Of a stretch of DNA of 64,000 nt, positions 58,337 to 64,000 are shown in pieces; the first letter of the stretch is position 1, and each line of letters starts with the position of its first letter. The DNA comes from Anaeroplasma sp902783745 (lineage in GTDB: Bacteria > Bacillota_I > Bacilli_A > Acholeplasmatales > Anaeroplasmataceae): positions 29,823-93,822 of the forward strand of contig CAMOKL010000003.1 in assembly GCA_946617655.1 (NCBI GenBank), given 5' to 3'. The notes beneath the pieces are model-generated. The model was not told the DNA's origin, searched no databases, and was given only the letters and a program-made list of their open reading frames with translations. The translations under genes were made by a program, and so were the position numbers.

Positions 58337-58905
58337 CAGAATTTTATATTATTAGACATGGAGAAACTGATTATAATAAGAATGGATTAATTCAAGGTCG
58401 TATTAATACTCCATTAAATAAAAATGGTATTTTACAGGCTCATGAATTAGGAAGATATTTTATAGATAACGGAATTAGATTTGATAAAATAATAACATCT
58501 CCCTTACGTCGTGCATACGCAACAGGTATTATTATAGATTGTGAATTAGGCTTAGGAGACTGCATAATAAAAGATGATTTAACTGAAAGAGCGTTTGGAC
58601 CTATGGAAGGAAAAGAAGTATCAGATGAGGCTTTTAGAATAATTAATAGTGATACTATAGATGGTATAGAAAAAACATCAGAAATTATAAAAAGATCATC
58701 AAATGCGTTAATTAAATTAGCTAAGGAATATGATGGAAAAAAGATATTAATTGTTTCGCATTCACATGTAATAAAAGCATTAGCATATATGATTGATAAG
58801 AATAAATATAGCTTTTCTTCACCATTATATAATTGTGGGATGTCAATTTTTAAATGTGATGGTAAAACAATTAAATTAGCTGTTTTTAACAAAAAAACTA
58901 TTTAA
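58333..58905 (+). CDS. Histidine phosphatase family protein (phosphoglycerate-mutase-like)
   Basis: 190 aa. 'IIRHGETDYNKNGLIQGRIN' carries the RHG phospho-acceptor His, 'SPLRRAYATG' the conserved Arg, and 'VSHSHVIKAL' the second catalytic His. It belongs to the GpmB/CobC/broad-specificity phosphatase branch; a specific substrate cannot be given. Last gene of the operon. Confidence 0.87.
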   Translation: MTEFYIIRHGETDYNKNGLIQGRINTPLNKNGILQAHELGRYFIDNGIRFDKIITSPLRRAYATGIIIDCELGLGDCIIKDDLTERAFGPMEGKEVSDEAFRIINSDTIDGIEKTSEIIKRSSNALIKLAKEYDGKKILIVSHSHVIKALAYMIDKNKYSFSSPLYNCGMSIFKCDGKTIKLAVFNKKTI

Positions 58906-58966
58906 TAGTATATAAATAAAATTATTTTTATTATATAATAAAACTATTAAGGAGGATTTTAAAAAA

Positions 58967-59452
58967 ATGAAGTTAACAAAAAAATCAATTATTTACATTT
59001 GCCAAGCTGTTTTAGCTTTAGTTGCATTATTCTTATTATTTGCACCAGCAATTGGTTATAAGAATAGTGATGCAACAACATCAGGTTTCAAAGTAATATT
59101 TGGATATGATACTATAGTTATTAACGCTAAAGTAAAAGTACTTGATGCATCTTTTGGCGGTATTATGACATTTGTTTTTATAATTGCTGCTATCGCAATT
59201 CCATGCGTTATGTTCTTTATTAAAGATAAGAAGATTGCTTTTATACTAAATATCGTATTAACAGTAATTGCTGTTATTGCAGCAGTATTCTTATTCTTAG
59301 GAACAACTGATTTAATGTTAAATCCTGCAGCTAAAAATGTTTCTGCAGCTGACTTGAATGCAACATTAGGTGCTGCGTTCATTATTGATGCAATTTTATT
59401 CATCTTTATTGGAGCTTTATCAGTTGTAAATCAATTTGTAATAAAAGATTAA
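58967..59452 (+). CDS. Hypothetical four-helix membrane protein
   Basis: 161 aa. Hydrophobic segments near residues 8-30, 62-86, 89-111 and 130-155, with a polar extracytoplasmic loop between the first two. Strong AAGGAGG site. A TATAAT at 58934-58939 suggests its own promoter. Not recognised. Confidence 0.65.
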   Translation: MKLTKKSIIYICQAVLALVALFLLFAPAIGYKNSDATTSGFKVIFGYDTIVINAKVKVLDASFGGIMTFVFIIAAIAIPCVMFFIKDKKIAFILNIVLTVIAVIAAVFLFLGTTDLMLNPAAKNVSAADLNATLGAAFIIDAILFIFIGALSVVNQFVIKD

Positions 59453-59457
59453 TTTGA

Positions 59458-59495
59458 AAACCCTTGGCTTTTTGTGAAGCCAAGGGGCTTTTTTT
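59458..59495 (+). terminator. Terminator of the 58967 gene
   Basis: CCCTTGGCTT / AAGCCAAGGG perfect 10-bp stem, 6-nt loop, then GCTTTTTTT. Confidence 0.95.
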
Positions 59496-59508
59496 CGCGT
59501 TTTTATTA

Positions 59509-59517
59509 TGTTATAAT
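59509..59517 (+). promoter_or_regulatory. Extended -10 promoter of the 59584 gene
   Basis: TGtTATAAT at 59509-59517; T-rich upstream. Confidence 0.6.
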
Positions 59518-59583
59518 GACTTTAAGGATATTTATAAAAAACGTTTAAAATCTAATTATTTATTAATAAGGGGGTGTGTTTAT

Positions 59584-60204
59584 ATGAAAAAGAAGATAAT
59601 AGTAATTCTTTTATTATGCTTTTTTATGTTATTTATGATAAGTCCAGTATTTGCAGAAGAAACTACAACTGTAACTAATACAGTTACTACATCTACATAT
59701 GAAGGTACTCATATAATAAGCTCACTTGTTGGAGTTTTTAATGGTATTACATTATTTATTTATATAATATTCGCATTTATTGTTGCAGCTCCTGTAATTG
59801 GATTTGGAGTTGTAAGTTTAGTATATGCATTACTTGCATCACCTTATAAGAATGGTAAGGATAAGGTGTATGTTGTATTAAAAGGTGTTTCTGGTATTTT
59901 AATGGGGTTAGGTGCAATATATCCTGTATTCTATTTTAATAAGATAATAGCTGCATCTTTTATAATACTATTTGTTATTGGACTTCTTATGGTTACAATA
60001 CTTGAGGTATTAACTGATAAGAAGCTAGGAATTGTTATACTTGGCGCATTTACAATCGGATTTACTTTATTGAATGGAATATTATTTATGGCATCAATTA
60101 TAAATGATGCAAGTATATATGTTATTCCTTTATTACCAGTAATTGTTTCGATACCTTTAGCGATATTAAATTATATGGTTATTAAAAAGAAAAGATTTGA
60201 ATAA
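59584..60204 (+). CDS. Hypothetical exported/membrane protein with Thr-rich ectodomain
   Basis: 206 aa. Signal-like N-terminus ('KIIVILLLCFFMLFMISPVFA'), a short Thr-rich stretch ('EETTTVTNTVTTST'), then five hydrophobic helices and a basic tail 'KKKRFE'. Start ATG 59584 has AAGGGGGTG upstream; the open frame continues leftwards into the preceding terminator without a ribosome site. No family recognised. The Thr-rich segment resembles the linkers of the lipoproteins at 10462 and 49424. Confidence 0.65.
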   Translation: MKKKIIVILLLCFFMLFMISPVFAEETTTVTNTVTTSTYEGTHIISSLVGVFNGITLFIYIIFAFIVAAPVIGFGVVSLVYALLASPYKNGKDKVYVVLKGVSGILMGLGAIYPVFYFNKIIAASFIILFVIGLLMVTILEVLTDKKLGIVILGAFTIGFTLLNGILFMASIINDASIYVIPLLPVIVSIPLAILNYMVIKKKRFE

Positions 60205-60207
60205 AAA

Positions 60208-60247
60208 GAAAAAAGCTTAGGACGTATAGCAAATCCTAAGCTTTTTA
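60208..60247. terminator. Bidirectional terminator between convergent genes
   Basis: AAAAAGCTTAGGA / TCCTAAGCTTTTT, ~11-nt loop, T-runs on both strands; also ends the pectate lyase gene. Confidence 0.92.
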
Positions 60248-60261
60248 TATGTCACTAAATT

Positions 60262-62550
60262 TTAGTAAATATCAAAATATAGTGATGATGGAATCTTATT
60301 AGCCTTACAATAGCTTATGATATTGTTCTTAGTTGATGTAACTTTAGAACGAATAGAAGACTGGCTAGATGAAGATGGTGTTTGAACTGAATAGCCTGAA
60401 GGAAGCTTATCTGATGATGAGCCACTAAAGCCATATACATTTGACCATGAAGTAATTGTGAATGGTGAAATGTAATAGTTATAACCATTGTCGAATGCAA
60501 CACAATTTGTGAATGATGCAGTGACTGCTGAATTGTTATTATCAAATCCTTTTTTACCATGATCAAATGCTAGACAGTTTTTAACTGTTCTTACGCATGA
60601 TGAATCAGAATAAGCAGAACCGAATTTGAATCCATTTGGATTACCATCATAATTAGACTTCCAAGATGAAATTGATAATGTTCCACTTGAAGTGCTTAAG
60701 AATGAGCTTGTTGGTAATGAAATAGAACCAGCGTTATATTTTGTTTTGAATGTTGGTGATTGAGCTTCAATTAAACGAATCATTAGCATTTCTTCATCTA
60801 ATGCGTTTCCTTGAGCTAAATCCCATTCACCTGTGAATGTAGTTGCATCACCATTATGCCAGCATGCACAGTTAGTATATGTAATATTTGGAGTTAAATC
60901 TCCACTCTTATCATATGAATCCCAACCGTCATCTGAGTTGTCCCATGCATAGCAGTAATTGAATGTATTGTTCTTACCTGCGCCAAGCTTAGGTGCAAAT
61001 CCATCAGCATTTCCACCTAATGTGTAGATGTCGCAGTTTCTATAAGAAGATACGTATTCAATTGTATTTGAATATGCGCCACCAGTAATTTGTAGGCCTG
61101 CATCATTATTGTATCTTGTAATAACGTTAGATACTTTATTATTTCCTGCAGAGCTACCCTTAATTTGAATACCATTATCTGGTGCATGTTGGATGATTAA
61201 GTTCTTAATTGTGTAATAAGAACCTGTAATTCTAATACCAACAGCTGAATCTGATGTAGATTTACCAATATATGAATCTAAGAATGATTCAAATTCTAAT
61301 ACTGGGTATGAACCATCAGAATTTGCAACACCAACGATTGATACGTTTGCGTTTGCTGTTGATAATGCAATTTGACCTGAACATGCAATTTCAGTACCTG
61401 AAACATAAACAGTTCCTCCACCTGCAGCTTCAGCTTTATCAATTGCAGATACTAATGCACTATATGTTGTTACTGCATTAGTAACAGTTGAAGAGCTTGA
61501 AGATGAAGATGATGAACTAGATGAGCTTGAAGATGAAGAAGATGAGCTTGATGAAGCATTATCTACTTGAATCTTATAAATATTTATATTACATGATGTT
61601 GAATATAAATATACATAACCACTAGAACCTGAATATGAATAAGATACTTGGGAAGCAGTAGTTGAAACAGACCAAGTAGTAAGTCTATTACCACTTGCGT
61701 CAGTTAATGCTAAACTTCTTGATGCTTCAGCATCAGCAATTACCTTTATTGTAGCACTTGAGCTAACAGGTATTTTCACACTTCTATATGAAGTAGAACC
61801 AGCACCTCTTAAAGATAATGCATATGTGTATGATGTTGAATTAACTGTAACTGTATTCTGATAAATCTTCATATATTTATCAGATGTAGCATTTAAAGTT
61901 AAATCATTTATTGTCTGTGTTGTAGTGATTGTACCTAGGTTCTTATAATCTGTATCCTTGAAGTTCCATGAAACAGATGATGATGTTGTGGAACTAGAAG
62001 AAGAACTTGAAGATGAAGAAGATGAGCTAGATGATGAACTAGTTGAATCTACTTGAATCTTATAAAGATTAATATTAGAACCAGATGAATATAAGTAAAC
62101 ATAACCACTTGAACCTGTATAAGTAAATGTTTCTAGTTCAGCAGTTGATGTTACTGAATTTGTGCCTAATGATGTTCCATTAGAATCTGCTAAAACTAAT
62201 GTTCTAGTAGATGCTGCATCTGCGATAACTTTAATAGTTGATGCGCCAGATACAGGAACCTTGACACTACGATATGAAGTGCTTCCTCCACCACCTAATG
62301 CTAGACAGTAAGTATAGCTTGTACTGTCAACAGTAACTGTATTAGATTTAACACTCATTGTTTTGCTTGAGGTAGCAACTAAAGTTAAGTCATCGACTGT
62401 AACTGTAGAAGAGATTGTACCTAAGCTTTTAAAATTAGTATCTTTGAAGTTCCATGAAATGGAAGTAGCGGCATTTACTCCAAAGAAACTACTAAGCATA
62501 ATGCTTAAAACGGTAAAAACGGATAATGCAAAAGCTGCAAATTTTTTCAT
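60262..62550 (-). CDS. Secreted pectate lyase, family PL9-like, with two N-terminal binding-like domains
   Basis: 762 aa. Sec signal peptide ending 'FFGVNAAT'. Two copies of a ~135-residue beta domain follow (each opening 'SWNFKDT', with 'STSYRSVKVPV/KIPV' and 'SSGYVYLYS'), joined by poly-Ser linkers; they are probably carbohydrate-binding. The catalytic right-handed beta-helix starts near residue 365. 'NNDAGLQITGG', 'NADGFAPKLGAGKNNTFNY' with the Lys expected as catalytic base, and 'AWDNSDDGWDSYDKSGD' with the calcium aspartates match PL9. Cleaves polygalacturonate by beta-elimination. Ribosome site AAGGAGG on the minus strand. Confidence 0.88.
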   Translation of the reverse strand: MKKFAAFALSVFTVLSIMLSSFFGVNAATSISWNFKDTNFKSLGTISSTVTVDDLTLVATSSKTMSVKSNTVTVDSTSYTYCLALGGGGSTSYRSVKVPVSGASTIKVIADAASTRTLVLADSNGTSLGTNSVTSTAELETFTYTGSSGYVYLYSSGSNINLYKIQVDSTSSSSSSSSSSSSSSSSSTTSSSVSWNFKDTDYKNLGTITTTQTINDLTLNATSDKYMKIYQNTVTVNSTSYTYALSLRGAGSTSYRSVKIPVSSSATIKVIADAEASRSLALTDASGNRLTTWSVSTTASQVSYSYSGSSGYVYLYSTSCNINIYKIQVDNASSSSSSSSSSSSSSSSSSSSSSTVTNAVTTYSALVSAIDKAEAAGGGTVYVSGTEIACSGQIALSTANANVSIVGVANSDGSYPVLEFESFLDSYIGKSTSDSAVGIRITGSYYTIKNLIIQHAPDNGIQIKGSSAGNNKVSNVITRYNNDAGLQITGGAYSNTIEYVSSYRNCDIYTLGGNADGFAPKLGAGKNNTFNYCYAWDNSDDGWDSYDKSGDLTPNITYTNCACWHNGDATTFTGEWDLAQGNALDEEMLMIRLIEAQSPTFKTKYNAGSISLPTSSFLSTSSGTLSISSWKSNYDGNPNGFKFGSAYSDSSCVRTVKNCLAFDHGKKGFDNNNSAVTASFTNCVAFDNGYNYYISPFTITSWSNVYGFSGSSSDKLPSGYSVQTPSSSSQSSIRSKVTSTKNNIISYCKANKIPSSLYFDIY

Positions 62551-62793
62551 ATTTCCTCCTTAAATAAAATTTATTCCGTTTTAATATACTACGACCTAAA
62601 CTTCTCCCTATTGAAGTCAACTCGGTTTTGCTATACGAAAATAAAATATCATAAAATTTGAAAAAAATAAAGCGTTTTCTGTAAACGTTTTACAAAAAAG
62701 TACATTTTATTAAAAATATAAAAGAAGATAAATACATTTTGCCTATGTATAATAAGGATGGAAGCATTTTTTTAACGAAAATAAAAAATTTGC
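62551..62793. promoter_or_regulatory. Divergent control region of the pectate lyase gene
   Basis: No gene. It holds AAAGCGTTTT (about 62670-62679) and GTAAACGTTTTAC (about 62683-62695), both with the AAnCGnTT core of LacI-family operators, ~100-130 bp upstream of the lyase start. A clean promoter for the lyase could not be assigned; TATATT-like elements lie at about 62583-62590 on the minus strand. Confidence 0.4.
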
Positions 62794-62822
62794 TTGACTT
62801 GAACTGATTATGATTGTAAAAT
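62794..62822 (+). promoter_or_regulatory. Promoter of rplM-rpsI
   Basis: TTGACT (62794-62799), 17 bp, TAAAAT (62817-62822). The ~75-nt leader contains GCAATT / AATTGC (about 62852-62869), a small hairpin in the place where L13-binding leaders occur in Bacillota. Confidence 0.7.
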
Positions 62823-62903
62823 TTGTAATGGTACATTTTTAAGCAATTATCCACAATTGCCCTCAAAAAATTTATTAATTAAAATTTATGGAGGAAAATT
62901 AAC

Positions 62904-63341
62904 ATGAATAAGACTTTCATGGCAACAAATCAAACAGTACAACATGGTTGGTATATCGTTGACGCTACAGGACTTACTTTAGGTCGTTTAGCTACACAAG
63001 TAGCTTCATTACTAAGAGGTAAGGGCAAGCCTACATATACTCCAAATGTAAATTGCGGAGATAACGTTATCGTTATTAACGCTTCAAAAATTAAATTAAC
63101 TGGTAATAAGTGGAGTGATAAGTTATATAGACACCACAGTGAATACACTGGTGGCTTAAGAACTTTAAGAGCTGAAGAAGTTATGGCTAAGACTCCAACT
63201 AGAATGGTTGAACAAGCTATCTATGGTATGTTACCTCATACTAAGCTAGGTGACCAAATGAGAAAGCAGCTTTATGTTTATGCAGATGCTGATTATGCTC
63301 AAAAGGCTCAAAAGCCAGTTGAATTTAAGGTAGAGGCATAA
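62904..63341 (+). CDS. rplM: 50S ribosomal protein L13
   Basis: 145 aa; 'GWYIVDATGLTLGRLATQVA', 'TGNKWSDKLYRHHSEYTGGL' and 'GMLPHTKLGDQMRKQLYVY'. Early assembly protein of the 50S. TGGAGGAAAA before ATG. Forms a two-gene operon with rpsI. Confidence 0.98.
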   Translation: MNKTFMATNQTVQHGWYIVDATGLTLGRLATQVASLLRGKGKPTYTPNVNCGDNVIVINASKIKLTGNKWSDKLYRHHSEYTGGLRTLRAEEVMAKTPTRMVEQAIYGMLPHTKLGDQMRKQLYVYADADYAQKAQKPVEFKVEA

Positions 63342-63355
63342 GGAGGATATAGGAC

Positions 63356-63754
63356 ATGGCAAAGAAGTTAGTACAATATTTAGGAACAGGCCGTCGTAAG
63401 AGCTCTGTTGCACGTGTTTACTTACGTGCTGGTAAGGGTAATATTACTATCAATGGTCGTACATTTGAGGATTATATCCCATCTGCAGCAATTCGTCTTG
63501 ATGTTTTACAACCATTAGAATTAACTGAATCAACTGATAAGTTTGATATTATCGTTAATGTATTTGGTGGTGGATTAACAGGACAAGCTGGAGCAATCCG
63601 TTTAGGTATTACTCGTGCATTAATGGAAGTTAATGCTGATTACCGTAAAGTATTAAAGCCAGCTGGAATGGTTACACGTGATCCTCGTGCTAAGGAACGT
63701 AAGAAGTACGGTCTTAAGAAAGCACGTAGAGCACCTCAATTCTCTAAGCGTTAA
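63356..63754 (+). CDS. rpsI: 30S ribosomal protein S9
   Basis: 132 aa; 'GTGRRKSSVARVYLRAGKG' and the C-terminal 'KKARRAPQFSKR' whose terminal Arg reaches the P-site tRNA. 14 nt after rplM with AAGGAGG. Confidence 0.98.
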   Translation: MAKKLVQYLGTGRRKSSVARVYLRAGKGNITINGRTFEDYIPSAAIRLDVLQPLELTESTDKFDIIVNVFGGGLTGQAGAIRLGITRALMEVNADYRKVLKPAGMVTRDPRAKERKKYGLKKARRAPQFSKR

Positions 63755-63789
63755 TTGTTTGATTATTATAATTGCAAAGAAAAAGATAT

Positions 63790-63816
63790 TAAGCAGGACT
63801 TCTCACCCTGCTTTTT
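63790..63816 (+). terminator. Terminator of rplM-rpsI
   Basis: AAGCAGG / CCTGCTT stem, 9-nt loop, T-run. Confidence 0.88.
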
Positions 63817-63840
63817 ATTTTGCAGAAAACTATTCAAAAA

Positions 63841-63863
63841 TTCCACTATTTTGAAAAAGTGGA
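63841..63863. repeat. Small inverted repeat
   Basis: TTCCACT / AGTGGAA arms around a 9-nt AT-rich loop, immediately before the tandem repeats. Confidence 0.5.
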
Positions 63864-63869
63864 AAAAAT

Positions 63870-63938
63870 GAAACAAAAACTTTCAAAACACCGAAACAAA
63901 AACTTTCAAAACACCGAAACAAAAACTTTCAAAACACC
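63870..63938 (+). repeat. Three exact 23-bp tandem direct repeats
   Basis: Copies at 63870-63892, 63893-63915 and 63916-63938 are identical, with no spacer between them. They end 9 bp before the -35 of the last promoter in the window, the position of an activator or repressor array. Confidence 0.92.
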
Positions 63939-63947
63939 GAAAACAAT

Positions 63948-63976
63948 TTGACATATAAACTATAATATACTAAAAT
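63948..63976 (+). promoter_or_regulatory. Promoter of the gene leaving the window
   Basis: TTGACA (63948-63953), 17 bp, TAAAAT (63971-63976). Confidence 0.7.
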
Positions 63977-63994
63977 TATATTGAGGTGCTTACT

Positions 63995-64000
63995 ATGGAT
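63995..64000 (+). CDS. First two codons of an unknown gene
   Basis: ATG GAT at the right edge, 6 nt after GAGGTG (63983-63988), with a good promoter upstream. The product cannot be identified. Confidence 0.55.

Noticed and set aside
61272..61481. Plus-strand frame inside the pectate lyase gene
   Set aside because: It is a Leu/Gln-rich shadow of the opposite coding strand without a ribosome site.
63870..63938. CRISPR array at the right edge
   Set aside because: The 23-bp units follow each other without spacers and there are only three; no cas genes are in the window.

Overview
The window is very AT-rich, chromosomal and bacterial. It looks like a low-GC Bacillota lineage close to gut Mollicutes or Erysipelotrichia-type bacteria; this taxon is an inference from gene content and base composition, not from a marker comparison. 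Stops are almost all TAA or TAG, but TGA ends a few genes (DUF523 gene at 7311, rnfE at 44626, acyl-ACP thioesterase-like gene at 58336) and Trp is TGG, so the code is the standard bacterial one, not the Mycoplasma code. Promoters are TTGACA/TATAAT type, often with an extended TGn -10. Nearly every transcription unit ends in a clear hairpin plus T-run.

Layout. 1-1556: end of a sugar ABC ATPase, then tRNA-Gly(GCC), then an ~830 bp relic of an integrated element bounded by 38-bp direct repeats. 1557-8140: ECF vitamin-transporter module (ecfA1-ecfA2-ecfT) with truA, a small membrane protein, purA and a DUF523/TudS-like gene, followed by an ABC exporter pair (7433-9770). 9771-10315 is a scar: an ISL3-like transposase tail abutting a decapitated FtsX-type permease. 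10462-14748 is a very large BspA-like leucine-rich-repeat surface lipoprotein. 14749-16613 holds hairpin repeats, a possible small RNA and three tandem Hsp20 genes behind a promoter carrying CIRCE-like half-sites. Then come an aminotransferase, mfd, a DUF2188 protein and nnr.

23868-38163 is the S10-spc-alpha ribosomal cluster in canonical order (rpsJ to rplQ, with secY, adk, infA and rpoA), including rpmD and rpmJ, which are short and easily missed. map is absent between adk and infA; that gap holds a structured leader with a micro-ORF over a terminator hairpin. The genes that often follow rplQ in Bacillota are in the same window but relocated: ecfA1A2T-truA lie 20 kb upstream and rplM-rpsI at 62904-63754.

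38163-45790: a possible small RNA, kduD (uronate catabolism), glyA and a complete rnfCDGEA operon whose RnfB is reduced to a membrane anchor plus one Fe-S motif and is preceded by a 76-aa protein with the same architecture. 45849-49331: sugar ABC permeases and a binding lipoprotein without their own ATPase. 49424-53259: three further units for an OB-fold lipoprotein, a CpoA-like glycolipid glycosyltransferase and an S41-peptidase-like lipoprotein. 53288-55493 (minus): lysS and a coupled gene. 55711-58905: a tightly overlapping operon of thioesterase, maf, dus, acyl-ACP-thioesterase-like and histidine phosphatase genes. 58967-60204: two membrane proteins. 60262-62550 (minus): a secreted family-9-type pectate lyase, which with kduD and the sugar importer points to plant pectin as a carbon source. 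The right edge carries rplM-rpsI and three 23-bp tandem repeats just upstream of the promoter of a gene that leaves the window.
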